From: Candidatus Hydrogenedentota bacterium
GTDB lineage: Bacteria; Hydrogenedentota; Hydrogenedentia; Hydrogenedentales; CAITNO01
Direction of reading: 5' to 3'
DNA length: 42,954 nucleotides
Assembly (NCBI GenBank): GCA_903893795.1
Contig: CAITNO010000017.1
Location: 1 to 42,954 of the forward strand
A model generated the notes under the pieces. It saw nothing but the letters and a program-made list of their open reading frames with translations. It did no database searches and was not told where the DNA came from. Below are positions 34,241 to 42,918 of the stretch, one piece after another. The translations under genes were made by a program, and so were the position numbers. Numbering within the stretch: position 1 is the stretch's first letter; the number at the start of each line of letters is the position of its first letter.

Positions 34241-34610
34241 CGGGACAGACAACGAATTATGTCCAGACAAAAAAATGGCGTCCCCAATGTAAAGCAGTTA
34301 AGTACTCCGTCCACGTTGCCGAATACGATGATAACTCATTATGCGATAGCGTGTTACGGTTCAATCCAATTCAGGTGGCCGAGTGGTTGCATCAACTTCT
34401 TGCGGAAAAGGCGACTTCGAACCAGCGGACGCTGTCACGGGAGCTTGGGGTGGATAGGACGAGGGTTCAACAGTTCCTTTATCTGTTCAGAATCCCGGTC
34501 GAATTGCGGGTGCGGCTTCGAGTGATACCGGGGATGACAGAGGGGCAGTTACGACCGCTGACACAGATGGAGGCGCGCAGGCAACGGGTTGCTGTTGAGC
34601 ACTTGTTGGG
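34241..34610 (+). mobile_element. Repeat element copy B with ParB-like HTH reading frame
   Basis: This is the fullest copy of the element. The leader has gggacagacaacgaatt, aaaaaaatggcgtcccc and gtactccgtccacgttgccg. A GTG-started frame (34351-34650, 99 codons) then encodes L-R-F-N-P-I-Q-V-A-E-W-L, E-L-G-V-D-R-T-R-V-Q-Q-F-L-Y-L-F-R-I and G-M-T-E-G-Q-L-R-P-L-T-Q-M. The pattern resembles the HTH of ParB/KorB-like proteins, without a CTPase or dimerisation domain. Just upstream (34213-34247) is an imperfect repeat of aatttcggg. It stands directly before the AbiE promoter; copy C follows AbiE in the same orientation. Confidence 0.6.
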
Positions 34611-34631
34611 TGGCGGTGGACAACACGCCCT

Positions 34632-34661
34632 TTTACATCTTGTCAGATAATCATGTATAAT
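34632..34661 (+). promoter_or_regulatory. Promoter and possible operator of the AbiE pair
   Basis: TTTACA (34632-34637) and a perfect TATAAT (34656-34661) are 18 nt apart. The -10 is flanked by inverted half-sites cttgt (34639-34643) and acaag (34667-34671), where a DNA-binding antitoxin could repress its own operon. AGGAA (34675-34679) precedes ATG 34684. Confidence 0.6.
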
Positions 34662-34683
34662 TCCTTACAAGAATAGGAAAAAA

Positions 34684-35295
34684 ATGATGGGTACAACGGA
34701 AATGGTGCGCGAGAAAGCCCAACAGCTACCCCTTGGTCACCCGGTTTCCGCCAAAACGTTCGCAACATATGGGAGCCGCGCGGCGGTGGACCAGGCGCTC
34801 AGCCGCCTTGTTAAAGACGGAGTGCTGTCCCGGCCCACACGGGGCGTCTACCTGCGCCCCAGAACAAGTCCCCACATCGGTGAAGTGCCTGCTGAGCCCA
34901 TGAAAGTGGCGGAGGCCATCGCAGCAGAATTCGGCGGCGTTGTCCAAATCCACGGAGCGGAAGCAGCAAGGCGGCTCGGATTTAGCACACAAGTGCCTGC
35001 GCGGCCCATCTTTTACACGAGCGGACCCAATCGCCGGTTTTATCTGGGACAGATGGAGGTGACCCTGAAGCATGTAAGCGCACGCAAACTCGCCCTGGCG
35101 GGAAGCATGGCAGGTGTTGCCCTCACAGCACTGTGGTATCTTGGCAAAGATAACGTTTCCCCGGAGACCATTGAACGGGTGCGCGCACGATTGGCGCCGG
35201 AAGAGTTCGAGGCGCTTCGAACGGCCACCCAAGTCATGCCGGGCTGGATGCGCGACGCCTTTGCCGACCACGAGGGGAAGGTGCCACATGCCTGA
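34684..35295 (+). CDS. AbiEi-type antitoxin (DUF6088-like winged-helix protein)
   Basis: This 203-residue protein is the antitoxin and autorepressor half of a type IV AbiE toxin-antitoxin system. The N-terminal winged helix (about 1-60) has V-S-A-K-T-F-A-T-Y-G-S-R-A-A-V-D-Q-A-L-S-R-L, then G-V-L-S-R-P-T-R-G-V-Y-L-R-P. The rest is the AbiEi-like C-terminal domain (V-V-Q-I-H-G-A-E-A-A-R-R-L-G, T-L-K-H-V-S-A-R-K-L). Start 34684 or the second ATG 34687 both fit. Its stop overlaps the toxin start by eight nt, so the pair is coupled. Known AbiE systems abort phage infection and stabilise DNA. Promoter and inverted half-sites lie directly upstream. Confidence 0.88.
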   Translation: MMGTTEMVREKAQQLPLGHPVSAKTFATYGSRAAVDQALSRLVKDGVLSRPTRGVYLRPRTSPHIGEVPAEPMKVAEAIAAEFGGVVQIHGAEAARRLGFSTQVPARPIFYTSGPNRRFYLGQMEVTLKHVSARKLALAGSMAGVALTALWYLGKDNVSPETIERVRARLAPEEFEALRTATQVMPGWMRDAFADHEGKVPHA

Positions 35296-36289
35296 GTTTC
35301 TGCGTCTGCCGGCAGACGAACAGGCGGACATCCTCACCGCAATGTCGGCCAAGTTGGGCCGCTCCGCCCAAGTGCTCCAGAAAGACGTCTGGGTTTGCTG
35401 GGCCTTGAGGGAACTCTTTGGAATGCAACGAGGCGTTCGAATGGCTTTCAAGGGAGGAACTTCGCTGTCCAAAGTCTTTCAAGCCATTCACCGGTTCTCG
35501 GAGGATGTCGATGTCACGCTGGACTATCGCGACCTTTGCGTGGGCTTGTCCGTCAATCCTTTCGCCGCCGGCATGTCCAATACCAAAAAGAAGCTGTTTT
35601 CCGAACAGCTCAAGGAATGCGTTCGCAGGTACATCCATCAGGACCTCATGCCTCCGATTTCGGCTTCCTTCAACAAACTGACCAATGGCAAGGGGCATGT
35701 CGAAATCAGCGGCGATGGAGAGAAGGTCAAACTCCATTATCTGTCGGGTCTTGGTACGGACACCCACTACATGGGGGACTGGATTCTGCTGGAGTTCGGC
35801 GGCCGCAATGTGACCGAACCGAACGGGCCGCACAGGATTACGGCTGCGATTGCCAACGAACTTCCCGCAATCGATTTTCCCGAGGCAGACGTTGTGGTCC
35901 TGTCCCCCGAACGAACGTTCTGGGAAAAGGCCACGCTGATGCATGTGGCCTGCCATCGCCAGCAGACAACCGGTGCCGAAAGAATCTCGCGGCATTGGTA
36001 CGATCTCGTCATGCTCCAACGTACAGAGATTGGGAGAAATGCCTTGGCTGACCGCGACCTTCTCAAGGACGTGGTCAGGCACAAGAAGGTGTTTTTCGAT
36101 GCGGCCTACGCCAACTACGATGCCTGCCTGGAAAGGGATTTCCGTCTTGTTCCCGATGAGCCGCTCCTCGCAGCTTTAAGACAAGACTACAGGCAAATGG
36201 AATCATCCGGCATGTTTGACGAGACTCCCCCGTCTTTTGATGAAATAGTGGGAGTTCTGAGACAAATCGAGGATGCGATCAACCACTGA
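35288..36289 (+). CDS. AbiEii/AbiGii-type nucleotidyltransferase toxin
   Basis: This 333-residue toxin of the DNA polymerase beta-like nucleotidyltransferase superfamily starts at ATG 35288 inside the antitoxin end; the longer frame from 35114 is inside the antitoxin gene. The motifs are F-K-G-G-T-S-L-S-K (about 55-63) and, about 15 residues later, S-E-D-V-D-V-T (metal-binding aspartates), then S-P-E-R-T-F-W-E-K-A-T (about 208-218) and R-H-W-Y-D-L (about 236-241). Related toxins block translation by nucleotide transfer to tRNA. All key residues appear intact. The gene ends about 40 bp before a tRNA-like 3' fragment and about 105 bp before element copy C. Confidence 0.9.
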   Translation: MPEFLRLPADEQADILTAMSAKLGRSAQVLQKDVWVCWALRELFGMQRGVRMAFKGGTSLSKVFQAIHRFSEDVDVTLDYRDLCVGLSVNPFAAGMSNTKKKLFSEQLKECVRRYIHQDLMPPISASFNKLTNGKGHVEISGDGEKVKLHYLSGLGTDTHYMGDWILLEFGGRNVTEPNGPHRITAAIANELPAIDFPEADVVVLSPERTFWEKATLMHVACHRQQTTGAERISRHWYDLVMLQRTEIGRNALADRDLLKDVVRHKKVFFDAAYANYDACLERDFRLVPDEPLLAALRQDYRQMESSGMFDETPPSFDEIVGVLRQIEDAINH

Positions 36290-36330
36290 CCCTGCCCCCC
36301 TCCAGTCATCTTACAAGCCACTGCGAACCT

Positions 36331-36362
36331 GTCAGAGAGTTCGAATCTCGTTGGGGGTACAT
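36331..36362 (+). other. tRNA 3'-end-like sequence
   Basis: The string gagttcgaatctcg followed by ttgggggtaca looks like a T-arm (loop TTCGAAT), a 7-nt acceptor strand, a discriminator and a CA remnant. No D-arm or matching 5' acceptor strand is seen upstream, and the T-stem has one mismatch. It could be a partial tRNA left as an attachment site of an integrated element, or a chance match. Confidence 0.3.
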
Positions 36363-36393
36363 GCGAGGAATCGCCGTAAGTCGTTGAAAATCA

Positions 36394-36741
36394 AAGGCAA
36401 AAAAATGGCGTCCCCAGTGTGTAGTAAAAAGTTGCCGGATTGGGACGTTTGAGTTTGACTGTAACTACTTGGAATCGAATATCTTACGCTTCAATCCAAT
36501 CCAGGTGGCAGACTGGTTAAATGAACTCCTCACCAAGCAGGAAGCTTCAAGTCAACGGGCGTTGTCACACGAGCTTGGGGTGGACCGGACGAGGGTTCAG
36601 CAGTTCCTGTACTTGTTCCGAATCCCGGCTGACTTGAGGGTCAGGCTCAGGGCGTTGCCGGGGGTGACGGAGGGGCAGTTACGGTCGCTGACACAGATGG
36701 ATGAGGGGAGGCAGGAGGTGGCGGTTGGACGGTTGGTGGGG
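36394..36741 (+). mobile_element. Repeat element copy C with ParB-like HTH reading frame
   Basis: This copy carries aaaaaaatggcgtcccc (from 36399) and a frame (from TTG 36469 to 36768) with L-R-F-N-P-I-Q-V-A-D-W-L, H-E-L-G-V-D-R-T-R-V-Q-Q-F-L and V-T-E-G-Q-L-R-S-L-T-Q-M, nearly the same as copy B. The leader between 36415 and 36480 has diverged or been rearranged relative to A and B. Together with copy B it brackets the AbiE genes in direct orientation. Confidence 0.6.
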
Positions 36742-36955
36742 CTGCGGGCAGTGCTGAGGACGGGGTGACGCGACTTGCACTTCGCGGTTTCTTCTGCCTG
36801 TCGAGATATCCAAGAAGAAGCGTGTCACTTTAATCGCTAGAAAAGCCTATGGTTACCTAAGCTATGAAGTGCTAACACTAACCCCATTGAATGCACTGGG
36901 TTCGTTGCCGAAGCCCAAAAATGCCCACGGATCACAGATTTTGCCCAAAAGACCC

Positions 36956-37384
36956 TCAACGATTGGGCGAAGGCGAGTATTCGTTCATCCTTGTCTGGAT
37001 TTCCTTCAGATTCGCACCCATAAGCCCTACCTTGAACCCAGTCTCACGTATTGCTTTCGTTGCCCTCTGGGACAACACCAACAACAGCACGAGGCTAATG
37101 AGTGGCAAGAACATGCCCGCCAACCAGAACCACACCGTTACCTTGGATGCTCCCACTGACCTCGCCAGTGTGTATACACAATACAGTTGGATAGGAAGCA
37201 ATATGAGAAAGATCAACGGTTGCCGTAGAAATATGCTGGCAATGTTTGCCAGCAAACATAAGAGCACGTATCTCTGCCACCGGGCGACTTCAAGAACCCT
37301 AAGGTCCGACTGAATCATGTCGTTGGATCCTTTCGCTAATAGTAATTGCATTTCTCCGATGTAAGCATGACTTGCGGCAGTCAA
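36956..37384 (-). CDS. Small membrane protein, paralog of the C-terminal half of the next gene
   Basis: This 142-residue unknown protein has three hydrophobic segments (about 38-52, 54-75 and 80-108) and a cytoplasmic-looking tail. The end F-K-V-G-L-M-G-A-N-L-K-E-I parallels F-K-V-G-L-M-G-L-N-V-R-E-I in the upstream 331-residue protein, as do Y-C-V-Y-T-L-A-R and L-C-V-Y-R-M-A-R. The two genes overlap by ATGA (37381-37384), so they form one operon made by duplication. G+C is low here (24/60 at 37201-37260), unlike the housekeeping part. No function is assigned. Confidence 0.7.
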   Translation of the reverse strand: MTAASHAYIGEMQLLLAKGSNDMIQSDLRVLEVARWQRYVLLCLLANIASIFLRQPLIFLILLPIQLYCVYTLARSVGASKVTVWFWLAGMFLPLISLVLLLVLSQRATKAIRETGFKVGLMGANLKEIQTRMNEYSPSPNR

Positions 37385-38376
37385 TTCCTGTATCTTGAAC
37401 GTCCTCTTTCAGTTGCCCCATTACTTTCGGTCATGCTGAAGCGGCGAGATTGAATGGCAGCCTTTAGCTGCAAATCAATCTCGCGCACATTCAAACCCAT
37501 GAGCCCCACTTTGAATCCGCCGTCACGTAAGGCTCTCGATGACCATTGCGACAGGATGAACAGTAATAGAAGGTTGAGCACGGGCACGCACATGCCCAAC
37601 ATGCACAACCAGAGCATCGCGGGTATCATCCCCACAGCCCGTGCCATTCGGTAAACGCACAACACTTCTATAGGGATAAATGTCACGTATAATGGCCACA
37701 TGCCGGGAACCATCAATACTGCATTGCACAACGCACACTGAAGTATGGGCATGTGCCACTTGGCAATTTCGACAGCACCATCTTCTGGTGTTGCAGCGCT
37801 TCCCATACCGCATTGCTGCTTTGGCACCCGCCGCAACTGCGCCGAGAAGTCCTGTGGCGCGCAGGGCACGTCAAGATATTCCTGCGGAACAGGCATGATT
37901 ACAATTAACAGCGATGCAAATGCCAGACCAATGAACGCCGCAGTCGCTACTATGCCCAGGCAAAACATTCCGCCACCGCCCCAATTATATGTGACCAGTT
38001 CCCACCATGTGCTTGTCTCATCACCAATCCGCACTATCTCAGGATTTGATGGCGCATAGATTACGCGGAGAGTCTTTCCACCGCGGGGGTCTCCATGTAT
38101 GGGCAAATTCTTCTTGATATGACCGTCGTAAGTGATGTCAGCGAACACGGACGCGCCATAGTCGCCATATTTCACGTCTCCGGATTGAATCGTCGCCGTC
38201 GTTGTTATTCCCTCACTTACGAGAAGTGCTGTTTCCAAAATATCCTTCTTGTATTTTCCACACAGTAGCATGCCAAGGTAAGCAAAACACAAGACCACAA
38301 TTATGGCCCGGTATCTATGCTCGGCGCGCATTCCCAACCACCATCTGAGACGAATAACTGCAATTTCCTCGTCCAT
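37381..38376 (-). CDS. Membrane protein with DUF3592-like extracytoplasmic domain
   Basis: This 331-residue protein has one N-terminal membrane segment (about 22-40), a periplasmic beta-rich domain (about 45-125; A-T-I-Q-S-G-D-V-K-Y-G-D-Y-G, I-T-Y-D-G, R-V-I-Y-A-P-S-N-P), a second segment (about 135-160), a Cys/Pro-rich stretch, and a three-helix membrane unit shared with the following gene. The middle pattern resembles DUF3592 proteins (N-P-E and R-V-x-Y-x-P). It lies downstream of the RHS gene, but an intrinsic terminator separates them (38469-38495). It could be a surface or immunity-type membrane protein; this is speculative. Confidence 0.7.
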   Translation of the reverse strand: MDEEIAVIRLRWWLGMRAEHRYRAIIVVLCFAYLGMLLCGKYKKDILETALLVSEGITTTATIQSGDVKYGDYGASVFADITYDGHIKKNLPIHGDPRGGKTLRVIYAPSNPEIVRIGDETSTWWELVTYNWGGGGMFCLGIVATAAFIGLAFASLLIVIMPVPQEYLDVPCAPQDFSAQLRRVPKQQCGMGSAATPEDGAVEIAKWHMPILQCALCNAVLMVPGMWPLYVTFIPIEVLCVYRMARAVGMIPAMLWLCMLGMCVPVLNLLLLFILSQWSSRALRDGGFKVGLMGLNVREIDLQLKAAIQSRRFSMTESNGATERGRSRYRN

Positions 38377-38468
38377 TATTCTTCTCCTTCCACTGGCATC
38401 TGGATGCCACGGTCATTAGCGGCAATTAGAGGCACTATCTGATAATACACCTGTTCTATAGATGGGCC

Positions 38469-38495
38469 AAAAAAACCACGGGTTGAAAATCGTGG
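38469..38495 (-). terminator. Intrinsic terminator of the RHS gene
   Basis: On the minus strand a stem ccacg / cgtgg with a 10-nt loop is followed by seven T residues (38469-38475 read as A on the plus strand). It begins about 27 nt after the RHS stop and would end that transcript before the two small membrane-protein genes. Confidence 0.6.
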
Positions 38496-38522
38496 CGCCA
38501 TAATAGGAGAAGTTTCTTGGCA

Positions 38523-41500
38523 TCAGCGAATCTTCGAAGCCCTTTCCCACTCGGCATCTTGGGCCAACATCATCTGTTTCCCCTGTTCCGAAGACCAGTA
38601 CACAAATTTGCTGAAAGCCGTAAAGGCTTTCGCGGGTCCTTGCTGAGCCATAGGCAATGCCCAGTTCATCAATGTACGATATCCATCAGCGTTCACTCCT
38701 GGCCCGACAGCATCGTCCAGCATCGCTCTCCCGAAACCTCTCCCGATCCCACTGCCTATGCCGCCAGCCGCCCCCGCAAACGCCATCTTGGAGAAAGAGA
38801 AGTCATCCCCTGTCTGGGTTGTCGTCGCTGTATAGGCCAGCGCGTTAAATCCGGCGGCAGGTATGACTCCGGGTACAGCCATGCCCCCCGCCATTGTTGC
38901 CGCAGTCGTACCTACGTCCAGACACACTCTTGTGGCGGTAGCGAGACCCTGTCCACCATATAACGCCGCTTGCTCTACGCAGCCCATTCCATCCCTGCCG
39001 CCTGATATTAGACTCGCAAGCGAATCAGTTATGCTTTCATGAAACCCCTGCCAGAAACCGCCCCAATATGCGGAATCGAACAATCCAGTCGGATCCACAT
39101 TGTTTATGGGATCGTTTCCGCAGTACGCATACAAATCTGCCGTCCCACCGCTGAGGCCGATGGGGTCCTTGGAGGTCCAACGACCGATTTCGGGGTCGTA
39201 GTTGCGGTAACCGAAGAGGACCAAACCGGTATCGCGGTCGTACAGGCCGCCAGCGAAACCGAAGGGCACCAGGACGCTCTCATAACTGGACTTTACCCAT
39301 TCATACGTGATATTGCCCCATGAATCATAGTCAATTCTATGGATAAGTTCGCCTGAATCGTCAAAAATGGCGCGAAGTGAACCCACTTGGTCATAAGCAA
39401 GATAATACCGCTCATAGCCCGGTATGGACTCAAAGGCATCTTGCCACATGCACACCGGCAGGCGGCCACCGATGTAATCGAAATGCGCCAACGGCTCACT
39501 GGCCGGCTTTTCCCCGTCGTAAATGGCCAAAAGTGATGTCTTCCCGGCCCAGAGATACCGCTGCACGTCCAGCGTCGCGCCATTTGCATCTTTCTTTGTC
39601 CGGGAAACCCGTCGTCCTCCTGCATCATAGGCATATTCGACGGTGACGCCCGTTTGAGACTGCGTAGCCTGCAAGAGCTCGCCCGTTGGCAGGTATTCAT
39701 AGGTGGCCATGGTTGAGTCGTTTACCGCCTTTGCCGCAAGCCAACCGTCGGGCGAATAGGTGTAATCGCGGTGCCCAGCAGTCCCCTCCGCACCGGAACG
39801 AATGAGCTGGTCGTCCATATTGTATGTGTAGGTCTCGCCGTTCTTGCCCGTTATGCGCCGCCCCCACGAGTCATACGTGTATGATTCGAGGGTAGCACCC
39901 GTACCATGACGGACAACAGACGTCAACCGGCCAAAGTCGTCATATGCGTAATCGAATAGACCGACATCCTGGCCGTTTAGTGTGTCCGCTCTGCGGGTAA
40001 TCTTCTTTGTCAAGGCGTCATATTCAACCGACCAAGCATAGCCCCCAGCAGCACCACCGATGGAGGCGGCGATGCCGTATAGATCGCCGTCCATGGTGTA
40101 TGAACAAGCCACAGTTGTATTGCTGTCGCTTACGCTTTCTACCCTTCCTGTCTGCGACTGACGAGCAAAGCTAAACTCGCCCACATTAGTCAGGAGACCG
40201 TCCCCGTCGTATGCCAAATCTATGCCGCCCAGTGCTGGATGCCATGGGAACCTGACTTTCGACGGTTCTAGGAAGGCGTTGTATTCGGTCTCAATTGTGG
40301 CGGTCAGAACACCCGTCTGAGTGATCGACAGCGGCAATGCCCCATCGTAGACAAAACTCATCCCTTCAGACGCGCCGCGTTGGACACTGGCCAGATGCCC
40401 CGTCACGGAATCGTAATTCATAGTAACCAGCGTGTCTTCAGGCTCACTTGGGCCGGTCTTGGTCTTCAGCGCGACCAGCCGTCCCTGCTCATAGACATTT
40501 CTGAGTTGGATTCCGGAAGGCAGCGTTGTCGTTGTTAGACGCCCCGATCCATCATAGGCGTAGCCATGCACCGCGCCCATGGGCGATATGTACGCTGTGA
40601 CATTGTGCTTGGCATCGTATGTGAAGTTATGGGACCGAATGCCGTCAGTAGTAATAGAAACAGGGTCTCCGTCAACGTTGTAGGCACTGTGCAGGCTATG
40701 GGACTCGCCTCCTTTCGAGACCTGTGTGTCCGTCACCCGGCCATAGGAATCGTAGTCGAAGAGGACGGTTGCCCCATCCGCCGTGTCTATTTGGGCGAGT
40801 TTTCCCAAGTGATCGGGGGAATCGGCATAGGAATACGTGACGCTTCGACCATTCTCGGATGCTGTCGACAAACGGTCATATTCATCATACACATAATCTA
40901 TATCCGGGACATCCGGTGCCGAAATCTTCGTGGGCACGAGCCTTTCATTGTCGTAAAACACTCGCGCACTTCGGCCTTCAGGACTGGTCGTGGTAATCAT
41001 GCCCAATCCATTGGCTGTGTCGTATTCACGATCATTCACGACCACGCCCGTCCTGGTCGCGTATGGCGAGACAGGAGTCAGCGTCGTTGTAGACGTTGTC
41101 TCTATAACCTCCCCCGATTCAGGATCAACGTCATCGTATGTCGTCTGGCTGGTCACTTCTACCTGTTTGCCCGACGGCGTTGTCAGCGTTGAGGCGATCA
41201 CAGGATTTGTGCCGAATTCAGAATCGATACCTCGCACCGTGCGCTGAGTCATTCCATCCGGTGTTTCAAGAAGCTCGTGCAACCCGTCCAATGAACTGCT
41301 GATCGTCGTCTTCAAGCCGCTTGCGTCAACCATATCTCGTCTTCTGGGAAGACTGGAACCTTCCGAAACCGAATCCTGGATAGTAGTAGACTCCCCAGTG
41401 GGAAGCGTGCTGACATAGGACATCGTATGGCCCGGTATATTGTCCCAGAGCGAACTAAATGAGAATACGTTACCCCTTTCGTCACGCACGGACGACACCA

Positions 41501-42746
41501 TACTCAACTCATCATATGTCACGGAGTATTCCCTGCCGTTCACATCTCCCTGAGTTAGCTGACCAAAGGGGCTGTAGGCAAAATCATATCCTCCGCCATC
41601 TTGGTATCTCACGGACTGTAATTGCTCGCCATTGATGGTTAGCACCGTGACGTACCCTTCCGGCGAAGTGATCGTCACCGTAGTGCCATTATATGCTATG
41701 TGGGTCTTGACATTCTCATTGCCGTTGTGCCGTACTGCAATTACCCTGTCCTGGTTGTCGTATTCAAACGCTTCCAGTTCCTTGCCGGAGACGGAGTCCA
41801 GTGTGCGCATGTGACGACCAGAAAGCGTCATTTCATAGGTGCGCCCGTCGTTATCGTTGACTTTTATCAATGTGGCGTCACCAATATCCACATACTGGAA
41901 ACCAGTTGTATTGCCTTGGCTCTTCCGGAAAACCTTCTCATCTTGTGTGGTCATATGCAACGCATTAGCACTGTCGAATGCCAGTCCACGCACCCTGCCT
42001 GAAGGCTGTCCCTCGGCATCGAGGTCCACATACACCTCGTCTGCGCCCGAGCCACTGTACTTGTAAACCCGGCCCCCATAATCGTCCTGATCTGAATAGT
42101 AAAGATTTCCCAGGGAGTCGCTCGCAATATCGCTAACATACGCGAACGCATCACTTAGGGTAGTGACCCCGCCATAACCGTCTATATGATAGAGATATGT
42201 GGGAAAGTTATACTCGACAACGTGGCTAATCACAAACAGACCGCCCCGGCCATCAACACACATGCACCTGGGCGCCCATGAATTAATGGTGTTCCCGTCA
42301 GCTATGACTGTGCTGATTCCTGAGGGCGAGACTTTGCGAATGGGTCCCATCCATTCCAACGTAAAAAGGTTTCCGTCCTTGTCCGCACAGATGTCGTTTA
42401 TGGGGTTAATGTACGTGACTTCAACGGCCGGCTTCTGGGAACCATCATCGTATTCATCGGTGCCCCCGCCAGCAACCGTTCGGATAATCCCGTCCGTCCC
42501 AACACGGCGAACCCGCACCACGCCATTGGCTTCATCTCCATATTCAGCGATGTAGAGATTCCCGACACCGTCACAGGCAAGACGGGAGGGGTTGTGAAGC
42601 ACTGTTTGAACTGCGGGATGACCGTCCTCATCGTAGTACTGTTGAACATAATTGGAAATCCCCGCATAAGGGGTCTCAATCATGCGCCTGTTCACGCGCA
42701 TGACCTGATCATTATTGATGAAGTAAAGATTGCCGCTGTTGTCCAC
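38523..42746 (-). CDS. NHL/RHS-repeat surface protein, 5' end apparently lost
   Basis: This 1407-residue frame carries an NHL-type beta-propeller (about 1-290; G-N-L-Y-F-I, L-A-C-D-G-V-G-N-L-Y-I-A-E), then about 30 YD/RHS repeats (about 300-1220), the RHS core end (G-L-Y-D-R-D-T-G-L, S-K-D-P-I-G-L, N-N-V-D-P-T-G-L) and a variable tail of about 185 residues rich in Gly/Ala, ending Q-M-M-L-A-Q-D-A-E-W-E-R. RHS shells usually enclose a C-terminal toxin; the tail here matches no toxin I know. The only usable start is GTG 42746, but NHL-like coding continues upstream in frame (P-G-Q-S-K-L-L-F-N-N-T-G-A-S-D-D-L-A) to about 42810, and no signal peptide is found. An IS-like sequence follows, so the gene is likely 5'-truncated. 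Confidence 0.82.
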   Translation of the reverse strand: MDNSGNLYFINNDQVMRVNRRMIETPYAGISNYVQQYYDEDGHPAVQTVLHNPSRLACDGVGNLYIAEYGDEANGVVRVRRVGTDGIIRTVAGGGTDEYDDGSQKPAVEVTYINPINDICADKDGNLFTLEWMGPIRKVSPSGISTVIADGNTINSWAPRCMCVDGRGGLFVISHVVEYNFPTYLYHIDGYGGVTTLSDAFAYVSDIASDSLGNLYYSDQDDYGGRVYKYSGSGADEVYVDLDAEGQPSGRVRGLAFDSANALHMTTQDEKVFRKSQGNTTGFQYVDIGDATLIKVNDNDGRTYEMTLSGRHMRTLDSVSGKELEAFEYDNQDRVIAVRHNGNENVKTHIAYNGTTVTITSPEGYVTVLTINGEQLQSVRYQDGGGYDFAYSPFGQLTQGDVNGREYSVTYDELSMVSSVRDERGNVFSFSSLWDNIPGHTMSYVSTLPTGESTTIQDSVSEGSSLPRRRDMVDASGLKTTISSSLDGLHELLETPDGMTQRTVRGIDSEFGTNPVIASTLTTPSGKQVEVTSQTTYDDVDPESGEVIETTSTTTLTPVSPYATRTGVVVNDREYDTANGLGMITTTSPEGRSARVFYDNERLVPTKISAPDVPDIDYVYDEYDRLSTASENGRSVTYSYADSPDHLGKLAQIDTADGATVLFDYDSYGRVTDTQVSKGGESHSLHSAYNVDGDPVSITTDGIRSHNFTYDAKHNVTAYISPMGAVHGYAYDGSGRLTTTTLPSGIQLRNVYEQGRLVALKTKTGPSEPEDTLVTMNYDSVTGHLASVQRGASEGMSFVYDGALPLSITQTGVLTATIETEYNAFLEPSKVRFPWHPALGGIDLAYDGDGLLTNVGEFSFARQSQTGRVESVSDSNTTVACSYTMDGDLYGIAASIGGAAGGYAWSVEYDALTKKITRRADTLNGQDVGLFDYAYDDFGRLTSVVRHGTGATLESYTYDSWGRRITGKNGETYTYNMDDQLIRSGAEGTAGHRDYTYSPDGWLAAKAVNDSTMATYEYLPTGELLQATQSQTGVTVEYAYDAGGRRVSRTKKDANGATLDVQRYLWAGKTSLLAIYDGEKPASEPLAHFDYIGGRLPVCMWQDAFESIPGYERYYLAYDQVGSLRAIFDDSGELIHRIDYDSWGNITYEWVKSSYESVLVPFGFAGGLYDRDTGLVLFGYRNYDPEIGRWTSKDPIGLSGGTADLYAYCGNDPINNVDPTGLFDSAYWGGFWQGFHESITDSLASLISGGRDGMGCVEQAALYGGQGLATATRVCLDVGTTAATMAGGMAVPGVIPAAGFNALAYTATTTQTGDDFSFSKMAFAGAAGGIGSGIGRGFGRAMLDDAVGPGVNADGYRTLMNWALPMAQQGPAKAFTAFSKFVYWSSEQGKQMMLAQDAEWERASKIR

Positions 42747-42858
42747 GGCCAGATCATCGGAGGCACCAGTGTTGTTGAAGAGCAGTTTTGATTGGCCCGG
42801 GCTGGGAACGGCACCTAGCAGCCCGTGGCAAAAGTCGGCCGAGTTTACGGTATGTGTA

Positions 42859-42887
42859 TTGATATTAATCTGTACTTATGTTACAAT
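42859..42887 (+). promoter_or_regulatory. Near-consensus sigma-70 promoter at the edge of an insertion sequence
   Basis: TTGATA (42859-42864) and TACAAT (42882-42887) are exactly 17 nt apart in an AT-rich patch. Transcription would start near 42894 and read into the partial transposase frame at 42919, which has GGGAGA (42905-42910) before its ATG. Confidence 0.7.
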
Positions 42888-42918
42888 GGGCGCGTAGTTA
42901 ACGTGGGAGACGTCACGC

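Noticed and set aside
34640..34661. TTGTCA as the -35 box of the AbiE promoter
   Set aside because: It is only 10 nt from the TATAAT, too close; TTTACA, 18 nt away, fits better.
38376..42746. RHS toxin plus adjacent genes as one toxin-immunity operon
   Set aside because: A stem followed by seven T residues at 38469-38495 should end the RHS transcript before the membrane-protein genes. It is kept only as a hypothesis in the findings.
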